A stretch of 12,638 nt of DNA from Burkholderiaceae bacterium (GTDB lineage: Bacteria; Pseudomonadota; Gammaproteobacteria; Burkholderiales; Burkholderiaceae): assembly GCA_022701965.1 (NCBI GenBank), contig JAKONL010000393.1:1-12638 (forward strand), given 5' to 3'. Each line of letters starts with the position of its first letter. Within the stretch, counting starts at the first letter, position 1. Positions 1 through 8,421 of the stretch are shown here, in pieces. The notes beneath the pieces are model-generated. The model had not been told where the DNA came from, searched no databases, and saw only the letters and a program-made list of their open reading frames with translations. Both the position numbers and the translations under genes were made by a program.

Positions 1-2
1 CC

Positions 3-761
3 GCATCGGTCGCGATCGCGCTGGTGCTGGCCGCGCTGATCGGCCTGGTCACGCTGCGGCTGCGGGAGTTCGTCTTCTCGCTGGTGACCTACGCGGTGGC
101 GGTGGTGGCGATGTCGCTGGCGGCGAACTGGTCGTTCCTCGGCGGCTCCGACGGCATCCGCGGGTTGCCGATGCTCGATCTCTCCTTCGCCGGCATCGCG
201 CTCACCGCGCGCTCCGACCGGGAACTCTGGCCCTTCGCGTTCGGCCTGCTGGTGGTCGTCGTCTACCTGGTGGACCGCTTCCGGCATTCGCGCCTGGGCG
301 CGGCGGCCATCATGACCCACCTCAACCCGCGCCTGGCCACCATCGGCGGGATCGACCCGGCGCGCGTGCGGCTGCAGGTGTTCCTGTTCTCGGCGCCGAT
401 CACCGCGGCCGCCGGCTGGCTCTACGCCTACCAGCGCGCCTACGTCAGCGCGGACATCCTGGAGAACTACTTCCTGATCCTGATGCTCACCGCCGTGATC
501 CTGGTGGGCCGGCGCCAGCTGCTCGGCCCGCTGCTCGCGACCGCGCTGGTGCTGGTGCAGGAGAAGTTCTTCTCGTTCGGCGGCTACGTCGACAAGATCG
601 TGCTGGGCAGCGTCCTCGTGATGGTGCTCGCGTTCTTCCCGCAGGGGCTGATGGGCCTGGCCCGCCCGCTCGCCCGACTGTTCCGCCCCGCGGCCAGGGT
701 CGCTCCCGATCCCGTACCGACCGCTTCGACCGCATCGACCCTCATGGAGAACCCCAAGTGA
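3..761 (+). CDS. Branched-chain amino acid ABC transporter permease, LivM type (5' end missing)
   Basis: Inner-membrane permease subunit of a high-affinity branched-chain amino acid type (HAAT) ABC importer. The frame is open from the window edge, so the start lies upstream; 252 residues are visible and LivM proteins usually have about 300-350. Seen: alternating hydrophobic segments, the LivM-like stretch LRLREFVFSLVTYAVAVVAM followed by a GGSDGIRGLP loop, later helices around LLVVVVYLVDRF, FLILMLTAVILVG and VLGSVLVMVLAFFPQGLMGL, and a charged cytoplasmic tail rich in Arg, Pro, Ala and Thr. HAAT permeases in Burkholderiales often carry aromatic or other organic acids rather than amino acids. 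The stop overlaps the GTG start of the acyl-CoA dehydrogenase by 4 bp, so the transporter is probably co-translated with the catabolic genes and may import their substrate (inference). The other subunits (LivH, LivG, LivF, receptor) would lie upstream. Confidence 0.9.
   Translation, partial: ASVAIALVLAALIGLVTLRLREFVFSLVTYAVAVVAMSLAANWSFLGGSDGIRGLPMLDLSFAGIALTARSDRELWPFAFGLLVVVVYLVDRFRHSRLGAAAIMTHLNPRLATIGGIDPARVRLQVFLFSAPITAAAGWLYAYQRAYVSADILENYFLILMLTAVILVGRRQLLGPLLATALVLVQEKFFSFGGYVDKIVLGSVLVMVLAFFPQGLMGLARPLARLFRPAARVAPDPVPTASTASTLMENPK
746..749 (+). promoter_or_regulatory. Ribosome binding site deciding the GTG start at 758
   Basis: GGAG lies 8 nt before the GTG codon at 758, inside the last codons of the permease gene. 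This supports GTG as the start of the acyl-CoA dehydrogenase. Confidence 0.6.
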
Positions 762-1914
762 CCGTACTCTGGCAACCCACCCTCGACGAGACCGCCGCGC
801 GCTGGCAGGCGCTGGCCGACCGTCTCGGCCGCGAGCGCTTCGCGCCGCTGGCCCCCGAACTCGACCGCGACCAGCGCTATCCGTGGGAGACCATCGAGGC
901 GCTGGTCGAGCACAGGTTCGTCGGCCTGTTCCTGCCGAGCCAGTGGGGCGGGGAGGGCGCGAGCCTCGTCTCGACCGTCGCGGCCGTGGAGGCGCTGGGC
1001 ACGCACTGCGCATCGACCGCGGCCATCATGTGCGCCTACCAGCTCGGCGCCTTCCCGATCCTCCTGGCCGGCACCGATGCGCAGAAGGATTTCTACCTGC
1101 GCGAGATGACGCAGGGCCGCGCGACCAGTTTCGCGCTGTCCGAGCGCATCGCCGGGTCGGATGCGGCGGCCATCGAGGCGACCGCGGTGCGCGAGGGCGA
1201 CGGCTGGCGCCTGAAGGGCGAGAAGTACTGGATCGGCAACGGCGGCGCCTCGCGCTACTACGTGGTGTTCGCCAAGACCGATCCGGCGCTGGCCGGCCGC
1301 GGCATCTCGGCCTTCATGGTCGACAAGGAGCAGCCCGGCGCGGTCGTCGACGAGCTGTCCGACAAGATGGGCATCCGCGGCACGCAGACCTCCAACCTGA
1401 AGGTCGACCTGGTGGTGCCCGACAGCGCGCGCATCGGCGAACTCCACCGCGCCCTGCGCCTCGCGCTGCAGACGCTCAACGTCGGCCGGATCATGGTCTC
1501 GGCGCAGTCGATGGGACTGGCCATCGCGGCCTTCCGCGAGGCGTCGCGGCGCGCCGTCGAGCGCAGGACCTTCGGCACGCCCATCGGCGACAACCAGGGC
1601 ATCGGCTTCATGCTGGCCGACATGGCCACCGAGATCTCCGCGGCCCGCATGATGCTCTACGAGGCCGCGCGCGCCTACGACCGCGGCGAGGACGTCTCCA
1701 ACCTCGGCGCGATGTCCAAGCTCTTCACCTCCGAGGTGGCCCACCGCGCGGCGGACAACGCGGTGCAGATCTGGGGTGGGCTCGGCTACTGCAAGCCCAC
1801 CGTGGCCGAGCGCCTCTACCGCGACCAGCGCATCCTCGAGATCTACGAGGGCTCCTCCGAGATCCAGCGGCTCGTGCTCTCGCGCGCGATCCGCAAGGAA
1901 GCGGAAACGCCGGC

Positions 1915-1918
<4 letters not shown>
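758..1918 (+). CDS. Acyl-CoA dehydrogenase family protein
   Basis: FAD-dependent flavoenzyme of 386 aa that would introduce a 2,3-double bond into an acyl-CoA and pass electrons to ETF. Seen: the acyl-CoA dehydrogenase signature ALSERIAGSDAAA (residues 126-138), the C-terminal flavin/tetramer region RRTFGTPIGDNQGIGFMLAD, and QIWGGLGYCKP followed by IYEGSSEIQR. In that last motif Glu364 sits where medium-chain acyl-CoA dehydrogenase has its catalytic base (Glu376), so activity is expected. Length is normal for the family. The GTG start overlaps the permease stop (GTGA) and has GGAG 8 nt upstream. The stop overlaps the next gene's ATG by 4 bp. The exact acyl substrate (straight, branched or cyclic) cannot be read from the sequence. 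Close neighbours are a CoA ligase and a CoA-transferase, which could supply the thioester. Confidence 0.93.
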
Positions 1919-3241
<1,323 letters not shown>

Positions 3242-3249
<8 letters not shown>

Positions 3250-4357
3250 TGCCGGCGGCGGGCCGCCGCGCCCCCTCGCGGGCAAGCGCGTGGTCGACCT
3301 GTCGCAGTTCATCGCCGGCCCGACCGCCGCGCAGTACCTGGCCGACTACGGCGCCGAGGTGACCAAGATCGAGTCGCCCGGGGGCGACCGCTCGCGCACC
3401 CTGCCGGGCAACGCCTTCGGCAGTTACTACACGCGCGCCTTCAACACCGGCAAGAGCAGCCGGGTGCTGGACCTGCGCGCGAGCGCCGACCGCGAGGCGC
3501 TCGACGCGCTGCTGGCCGGGGCGCATGCGCTGGTGTGCAACCTCGCGCCGTCGTCGCTGCGCGGGCTGGGGCTGGACGGCCCCACGCTGCGCGCGCGCTT
3601 CCCCGCTCTCGTGGTCACGCTGATCTCCGGCTACGGGCAGCAGGACGCGCGCACCTGCATGGACACCATCGCCCAGTGCGAGTCGGGCTTCGCGCAGCTC
3701 AACGGCGACGAGGGCGGGGCGCCGCGCCTGGCGTCGGGCTGGCCGGTCGACATGTTCTGCGGCCTGCATGCGGGCTTCGCCACCGCCATGGCGCTGCTGG
3801 ATCCGGCCGGTGGGGGCCGGCTGGTCGATCTCTCGATGATGGAAGTGGCCGTGGCGACGATGGTCGGCCCGGCCGTGCTCACGATGAGCGAGGGCGCGAC
3901 GCTGTCCCCGCCGATGGGCAACCGCGACCGCGCCTCGGCGCCGTCGAGCATCTACCGCTGCGCCGACGGCCACGTCTACATCCTCGGCGGGCTGGACGCC
4001 TACTGGCAGAAACTGCGGCCGCTGGTCGGCGGCGACGACGCCCCGATCGACGAGCGCATCGCCCGCGCCGCCGAGTTCGACGCCCGGGTCGAGGCCTGGA
4101 CGTCCGCACGCCCGAAGGCCGAGGTCCTCGCGCGCATGCAGGCGATGCAGATTCCGGCGGGCAACGTCAACGAACCGTCCGACGCGCTGGCGCAGGTGCG
4201 CGCGTTGCGCCCCGGCGCGGTCTCGCGGGCGACGGCCTCCGGCGAGCATGTGCCCGCGTTCCCGGTGCTGTTCGACGGCCGCCGTCCCGAGCGCAGCGCC
4301 GCTCCCCGTGTCGGCAGCGCGCGCGGACCCTCCCACCCACCGGCATCCCTCCCATGA
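3242..4357 (+). CDS. CaiB/BaiF (class III) CoA-transferase family protein
   Basis: Cytoplasmic CoA-transferase of 371 aa, slightly short for the family (about 380-430), expected to move CoA between acids as in formyl-CoA or carnitine CoA-transferases. Seen: N-terminal LAGKRVVDLSQFIAGPTAAQ (12-31), YGAEVTKIESPGGDRSR (36-52), the NTGKSS motif (68-73), and WPVDMFCGLHAGFATAMALL, in which Asp170 matches the catalytic Asp169 that forms the aspartyl-CoA anhydride in formyl-CoA transferase. RLVDLSMMEV follows. It overlaps the upstream ligase by 8 bp and the downstream SDR by 4 bp (ATGA). A CoA ligase and a CoA-transferase in one operon give two ways of activating acids. They may act on different intermediates, or the transferase may recycle CoA from a product (inference). 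No clear Shine-Dalgarno is seen, which fits translational coupling. Confidence 0.9.
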
Positions 4358-5193
4358 CGCAACCCTCGGCGCCGTCCGCTTCCGGCCCCTCCGGCCCATC
4401 CGGCCCACCCGTCCAGGCCTTGCGCGACGGCGTCCACGCCGGGCGCAGCGCCTTCGTCTCCGGCGCCGGCTCGGGCATCGGACGCGGCATCGCGCTGCGG
4501 CTGACGGCGCTCGGCATGGACGTGTTCGGCACCGGCCGGCGCGTGGAGGCGCTCGAGGAGACCGACCGTCTCGCCGACGGGTTGCCGGGCCGCTTCGGCT
4601 TCGCGCCCTGCAACGTCCGCGAGACGGAGGCGATCGAGGCGCTGGTGCGCCGGGTCGGCGACACGCAGGGCATCGACCTGCTGGTGAACAACGCCGGCGG
4701 CCAGTTCTTCGCGCCCGCCACGTCCATCAGCCGCAAGGGCTGGGACGCGGTGATCGACGTCAACCTGTCGGCGATCTTCACCGTCACCAAGGCCGCCCAT
4801 CCGTACCTGAAGGCCCGCCGGGGCAGCGTCGTCAGCATCTCGCTGTCGGGCGTGGACCGCGGCTCGATGGGCATCGCGCATTCGATCGCGGCGCGCGCCG
4901 GCGTGCTGGGGCTGATGCGCACGCTGGCCCTCGAATGGGCGGCCGACGACATCGCGCTCAACTGCATCGGACCCGGCGCCGTGCTGACCGAAGGGCTGAC
5001 CGGCGAGGCCGCCAGGCCGATGCTCGAGCGGCTGGTGCAGGCCACGCCGATGGGTCGCGCCACGAGCGTGGAGGAGGTGGCCGAGCTGGTCGCGTTCCTC
5101 GCGACGCCGGCAGCGCACCTCATGACGGGCCAGCTGATCCAGATCGACGGGGCGGCGCATCTCGGGAGCGGCCTGCACATGCTGGCCGGGTGA
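4354..5193 (+). CDS. SDR family oxidoreductase, trans-2-enoyl-CoA reductase (PECR)-like
   Basis: Rossmann-fold short-chain dehydrogenase/reductase of 279 aa. Seen: a Ser-Gly-Pro-rich leader (residues 1-20), nucleotide motif SGAGSGIG (36-43), Arg62-Arg63 after strand 2 suggesting NADP(H), NNAGGQFFAP (112-121), then SISLSG and HSIAARAGV. The classical Tyr and Lys are missing: Ser177 and Arg181 stand at the YxxxK positions. As I recall it, the family of peroxisomal trans-2-enoyl-CoA reductase reads HSGAARAGV here and shares the NNAGGQF...KGW stretch, so an enoyl- or dienoyl-CoA reductase is more likely than an alcohol dehydrogenase. Start ATG at 4354 overlaps the CoA-transferase stop. A TTG at 4420 would remove the low-complexity leader and cannot be excluded. 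It is the last gene of the forward set and faces the reverse set across 30 bp. Confidence 0.87.
   Translation: MTQPSAPSASGPSGPSGPPVQALRDGVHAGRSAFVSGAGSGIGRGIALRLTALGMDVFGTGRRVEALEETDRLADGLPGRFGFAPCNVRETEAIEALVRRVGDTQGIDLLVNNAGGQFFAPATSISRKGWDAVIDVNLSAIFTVTKAAHPYLKARRGSVVSISLSGVDRGSMGIAHSIAARAGVLGLMRTLALEWAADDIALNCIGPGAVLTEGLTGEAARPMLERLVQATPMGRATSVEEVAELVAFLATPAAHLMTGQLIQIDGAAHLGSGLHMLAG
4381..4407 (+). repeat. Three tandem 9-bp copies encoding Ser-Gly-Pro
   Basis: Consecutive 9-bp units (tccggcccc, tccggccca, tccggccca) are in frame with the SDR gene and encode residues 10-18 of its disordered leader. Copy-number change would keep the frame, so this looks like slippage-prone, neutral variation ahead of the folded domain. 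Confidence 0.7.
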
Positions 5194-5225
5194 GCAGGGC
5201 CGCCGGGCGGAACGGCCTGCCGTTC
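5194..5225. terminator. Possible bidirectional terminator between the convergent operons
   Basis: Two alternative hairpins occupy the gap between converging stop codons. The first pairs gcagg-ccg (5194-5202, one bulged G at 5199) with cggcctgc (5213-5220) around a 10-nt loop. The second is a perfect 6-bp stem gaacgg/ccgttc (5210-5215 with 5220-5225) with loop cctg, reaching into the stop codon of the reverse gene. They share bases, so only one forms at a time. Neither is followed by a T-run on its strand, so a canonical intrinsic terminator is not proven. Confidence 0.4.
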
Positions 5226-6195
5226 ACTCGGCCTTGATGCCCTTCTCCTTGATCAGGTCGCCCCAGAGCCGGTACTCGGCCTTCATGTCGGCCTGAAGCC
5301 TGGCGGGGCTGTCCTTGCCCTGCGGCACCAGCGCCATCGCCACCAGCTTGGCGTTGAACGCCGGCTCGGCGAGGATTTCGGCTGTTGCGGCGTTGATCGT
5401 CTTCACGGCGGCGTCCGGTACGTTCGCGCCGGTGAAGAGCTGGTACCAGCCGCGGCCGAAGCGCTGGCCTTTCTCGAACATCGGCGGTACGTCCGGCATG
5501 CCGGGCCACGGCTTGTCGTCGCCGATGCCCAGCGCGCGCAGCTTGCCTTCCTTGATGTAGGGTTGCGAGGTCGCCATCGCGTCGAGCATGGTCTCCACCC
5601 GGCCGGACATCAGGTCGATCAGGGCCGGCGACGTGCCCTTGTACGGCACCGTCGTCATCTTCACGCCCTGCGCTTCCTGGAACTGCGTGCCGATCAGGTG
5701 GGTGATGCCGCCCTGGCTCGGCGTGGCGTAGTTCACCCTGCCGGGATTCGCCTTCATGTACCCCACCAGTTCCGGCAGCGTCTTCTGCGGCAGGCTCGCG
5801 GGCGCGACCAGCACGAAGACGATGCCGGTCAGCGACGCCACCGGCCGCAGTTCGGCCAGCACGTCCACGGGGCTCGACGCCTGCAGCTGCGGGGCGATCA
5901 GCATCGTGTTGGTCACCAGCAGCAGGGTGTGGCCGTCGGCCGGCGCCTTGGCGACCTGGGCGGCGGCCAGCAGCGTGCCGGCACCCGGCTTGTTCTCGAC
6001 GATCACCGGCTGGCCGAGCTTTTCCTGCAGCTTCTGGCCGTAGTCGCGCGCCAGGATGTCCGCGCCGCCACCGGGCGGATAGGCGACCACGATGCGCAGC
6101 GGCTTCGTCGGGAAGTCCTGCGCCTGCGCGGCGAAAGCCAGCGCGCACAGCGCGAGGGCCGCGACGACGCGGCGGCGAAAGGGCGCGGACGGCAT
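5224..6195 (-). CDS. Tripartite tricarboxylate transporter substrate-binding protein (TctC/Bug family)
   Basis: Periplasmic solute receptor of 323 aa, normal for Bug proteins (about 320-330), which bind carboxylates such as citrate, glutamate, nicotinate or aromatic acids. Seen: a Sec-type signal peptide with FRRR, a hydrophobic core VVAALALCALAFA and probable cleavage after AQA (residue 25); then FPTKPLRIVVAYPPGGGADI (28-47), the family's ligand-loop signature, VIVENKPGAG (64-73) and GGITHLIGTQF (162-172). The ATG at 6195 has GAGGAG at plus-strand positions 6204-6209, 8 nt upstream. The frame is open much further upstream but only shadows the next gene. It begins 2 bp after the CoA synthetase-like stop and is the last gene of the reverse operon. 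No TctA/TctB membrane genes are in the window, so it would use a distant partner, as is common for the many orphan Bug receptors. Confidence 0.93.
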   Translation of the reverse strand: MPSAPFRRRVVAALALCALAFAAQAQDFPTKPLRIVVAYPPGGGADILARDYGQKLQEKLGQPVIVENKPGAGTLLAAAQVAKAPADGHTLLLVTNTMLIAPQLQASSPVDVLAELRPVASLTGIVFVLVAPASLPQKTLPELVGYMKANPGRVNYATPSQGGITHLIGTQFQEAQGVKMTTVPYKGTSPALIDLMSGRVETMLDAMATSQPYIKEGKLRALGIGDDKPWPGMPDVPPMFEKGQRFGRGWYQLFTGANVPDAAVKTINAATAEILAEPAFNAKLVAMALVPQGKDSPARLQADMKAEYRLWGDLIKEKGIKAE

Positions 6196-6197
6196 GG

Positions 6198-7616
6198 TCA
6201 GGTCTCCTCGTCGAGCCGCCTCTGGCGCGCCTGCCACCGGGCGAGCGTCCAGAAACAGGTGTCCATCGAACGGAAGAGCGCGACGTGCGGCGCGGCGGCC
6301 GCCTCCGCATAGCCCGGCCCGCCCATCCACTGGGTGAGCCAGACGTTGCAGGCGATCTTTCCGGACTGGCCCGCCAGCGCGTCGAGCACGGCGGTGCGCG
6401 GCGTCGCCGCGTCGTAGGCCTGGATCTGCGGCATGACGACCGTGTCGAAGGCATCGTCCTGCATCAGCGCGCCGGCACAGGCGGCGAAGGAGCCCGGATC
6501 GCTGATCACCTGCGCGGTCGTGTCGTAGGGGTTGAGCGCGTAGCCGAACGCCGGGATGGCGTCGGCCAGCACCCGGGCGTGCGCCGGGTCGGCGGCCTGC
6601 GGCAGCTCGACGCCGTGCGCGCCGGCCGCATCGGCGGCGATGATGCAGGCGCCGCCCGAGGTGCTCAGGACCGCCGCGCCGCGCCCCCGGGCCCGGGGCG
6701 CCTTGGCGAAGAAGCTGGCCACCTCCATCACGCGGTCGAACTGCTCGACCAGCACCGCGCCGCTGTCGTCGAACAGGGCGCGCCATTCGTCGTGCGAACC
6801 GGCCACGGACGCCGTGTGCCGCCAAGCCGCATGGCGCCCCTTCTCGCTGCGCCCGAGCTTGTGCACGATCAGCGGCTTGCCGGCCGCCAGCGCCGCCTTC
6901 GCGGCGGCCGCCATGCGGCGCGGATGCTCGTGGCCTTCGAGGATGCAGACGATGGCCCTGCAGGTCGCCTCGCCGGCCAGGTAGCTCACGTAGTCGGCCA
7001 CGTCGACGTCGACCATGTTGCCGCAGGCCAGCGCATGGCTGACCGGCGTGCCCGCCTGCGCGGCCTGGGCGATCGCCATGGCCAGCGCGCCGGACTGGCT
7101 GGCGATGCCGATCGCGCCGGCGCCCGGCCGGGCCACCGGAAACTCCGAGAACGACAGCTGCACGCCGGTCGCGTAGTTGGCGAAGCCGATGCAGTTGGGG
7201 CCCACGAGGCGCGTGCGGCTGCCGCGCACCAGCGCGGCCAGCGCGCGCTGCTCGTCGAGCCGCTCGGGCAGGTCGGTCTCGGCATAGCCCGAGGCGTAGA
7301 TCAGCACGCCCGGGACGCCCGCTTCGACGCAATCCGCGACCAGCGCGTGGACCTTCTCGCGCGGCACCGCGATCACCGCGCAGTCGGGGACCGCCGGCAG
7401 GTCGCGCACGGCGGCGTAGCAGCGGTCGGCGCCGAGGGTCGTGTACTGCGGATTCACGAGGTAGCACGGCCCCTCGAAGCGCGCGCGCAGGTTCTTGAGC
7501 GTGCGTTCGCCGAAGGAGCCGGCGCGGCTCGACGCGCCGACCAGCGCGACGCTCCTGGGCGCCAGCAGCGCGTCGAGCTCGGCATGCGAGTAGACCGTTT
7601 CGCGCAGGGCCTGCAT
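6198..7616 (-). CDS. NDP-forming acyl-CoA synthetase-like protein, CoA-binding part only (no ATP-grasp)
   Basis: Related to ADP-forming acetyl-CoA synthetase and to bacterial feruloyl-CoA synthetase-type proteins, which convert an acid or acyl-CoA through acyl-phosphate and a phosphohistidine. Seen in 472 aa: N-terminal CoA-binding Rossmann domain (RSVALVGASSRAGSFGERTL, 21-40; VGPNCIGFAN, 138-147), a flavodoxin-like CoA-ligase domain (IASQSGALAMAIA, 171-183), the segment GRSEKGRHAAWRHTASVAGS in which His267 is the likely phosphorylated histidine, and a second ligase domain with STSGGACIIAADAAG. Fused family members have about 700 aa with an ATP-grasp domain at the C-terminus. Here the protein ends before it, like the separate alpha subunit of archaeal enzymes, and no beta subunit is in the window. 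The start shares one base with the SDR stop (TGATG) without a clear Shine-Dalgarno, so it is probably translationally coupled. Confidence 0.87.
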   Translation of the reverse strand: MQALRETVYSHAELDALLAPRSVALVGASSRAGSFGERTLKNLRARFEGPCYLVNPQYTTLGADRCYAAVRDLPAVPDCAVIAVPREKVHALVADCVEAGVPGVLIYASGYAETDLPERLDEQRALAALVRGSRTRLVGPNCIGFANYATGVQLSFSEFPVARPGAGAIGIASQSGALAMAIAQAAQAGTPVSHALACGNMVDVDVADYVSYLAGEATCRAIVCILEGHEHPRRMAAAAKAALAAGKPLIVHKLGRSEKGRHAAWRHTASVAGSHDEWRALFDDSGAVLVEQFDRVMEVASFFAKAPRARGRGAAVLSTSGGACIIAADAAGAHGVELPQAADPAHARVLADAIPAFGYALNPYDTTAQVISDPGSFAACAGALMQDDAFDTVVMPQIQAYDAATPRTAVLDALAGQSGKIACNVWLTQWMGGPGYAEAAAAPHVALFRSMDTCFWTLARWQARQRRLDEET

Positions 7617-8392
7617 CACAGGCCGATCGTGTAGCCGCCGTTGACCGAGAGGTGCTGCCCGGTCACGTAGGACGCGGCGTCCGACAGCAGGAAGCACACC
7701 GGCCGCGCGACTTCCTCGGCCTCGCCCCAGCGGCCCAGCGGGATCTGTGAGAGGTAGGTGTCGGCGAATTTCTCGCCGCGGATGGTCTCGGTCATCGGCG
7801 TCTCGACGACGCCGAAGCCGACGGTGTTGCAGCGGATGCCGAACTTGGCCCACTCGCGCGCGGCGCACATCGTCATGCCGAGCACGCCGGCCTTGGCGGT
7901 GCCGTAGTTGATCTGGCCGATCGTGCCGCGGCGGCCGGCGTCGGAGGAGATGTTGACGATCGAGCCCGCGATCTTCTCGCCGGCCTTCGTCCGCGCCAGC
8001 AGGTGCCGGCCCAGCGCCTGGAGGAAATAGAACGACCCCGAGAGATGCACGTCGATCACCGTCTGCCAGGCGTCGAGCGACATCTTGTCGATCATGGCCG
8101 TGCGGGTCACGCCCGCGTTGTTGACCAGGCCGTTGACGCCGCCGAAGGCCGCCACGCCGGCGTCCACGGCGGCCTGCGCCACGGCGGGGTCGGCCACGCT
8201 GCCGGTCACGGTCGCGCAGTTCGCGTCGCCCAGCTCGGCGCGCAGCGCGTCGAGCGCCTCGGCGTTCAGGTCGACGGCCACCACCTTGCCGCCCATCGCG
8301 ACCACGGTCGAGGCCAGCGCCTTGCCGATGCCCTGGGCGGCGCCGGTCACGATCACTTGCTTGCTGTTCAGGGAGAAATCGGGTGTCTGCAC
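7616..8392 (-). CDS. SDR family oxidoreductase (classical, 3-oxoacyl reductase/3-hydroxyacyl dehydrogenase type)
   Basis: Classical short-chain dehydrogenase of 258 aa. Seen: TGAAQGIG cofactor motif (16-23), Asp41 after strand 2 (VVAVDLN) favouring NAD(H), NNAG (91-94), catalytic Ser around 149-150 (NISSDAG), and YGTAK giving Tyr163 and Lys167, so the full Ser-Tyr-Lys set is present. C-terminal VTGQHLSVNGGYTIGL is typical. In this operon it would plausibly oxidise a hydroxyacyl-CoA or alcohol made by the hydratases (inference). Start: GTG at 8392 is chosen because AGGA lies 8 nt upstream and it gives a normal N-terminus. A GTG at 8425 would overlap the thiolase stop as GTGA, like other junctions here, and add 11 residues. 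Its stop shares one base with the following synthetase start. Confidence 0.9.
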   Translation of the reverse strand: MQTPDFSLNSKQVIVTGAAQGIGKALASTVVAMGGKVVAVDLNAEALDALRAELGDANCATVTGSVADPAVAQAAVDAGVAAFGGVNGLVNNAGVTRTAMIDKMSLDAWQTVIDVHLSGSFYFLQALGRHLLARTKAGEKIAGSIVNISSDAGRRGTIGQINYGTAKAGVLGMTMCAAREWAKFGIRCNTVGFGVVETPMTETIRGEKFADTYLSQIPLGRWGEAEEVARPVCFLLSDAASYVTGQHLSVNGGYTIGL

Positions 8393-8400
8393 GTCGTTGG

Positions 8401-8404
8401 TCCT
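8401..8404 (-). promoter_or_regulatory. Ribosome binding site favouring the GTG start at 8392
   Basis: The minus strand reads AGGA at these positions, 8 nt before the GTG at 8392. The competing GTG at 8425 has only a weak purine stretch upstream but a GTGA overlap with the previous stop. Confidence 0.45.
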
Positions 8405-8421
8405 GGTGGGAGGTGTGGAAA

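Noticed and set aside
584..1744. Long open frame on the minus strand opposite the permease end and acyl-CoA dehydrogenase
   Set aside because: Its translation is rich in Arg, Ala, Gly and His with no family motif, and it lies opposite a clear dehydrogenase. GC-rich codon use creates such antisense frames throughout the window.
883..1914. Upstream in-frame extension of the PaaK-like ligase
   Set aside because: The extension is an out-of-frame shadow of the dehydrogenase and gives Arg/Gly-rich nonsense. The ligase starts at the ATG at 1915, where the PaaK-like sequence begins.
6196..7467. Upstream extension of the TctC/Bug receptor, suggesting a fusion
   Set aside because: The extra residues are an out-of-frame reading of the synthetase-like gene. 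A signal peptide and a strong Shine-Dalgarno mark the start at 6195.
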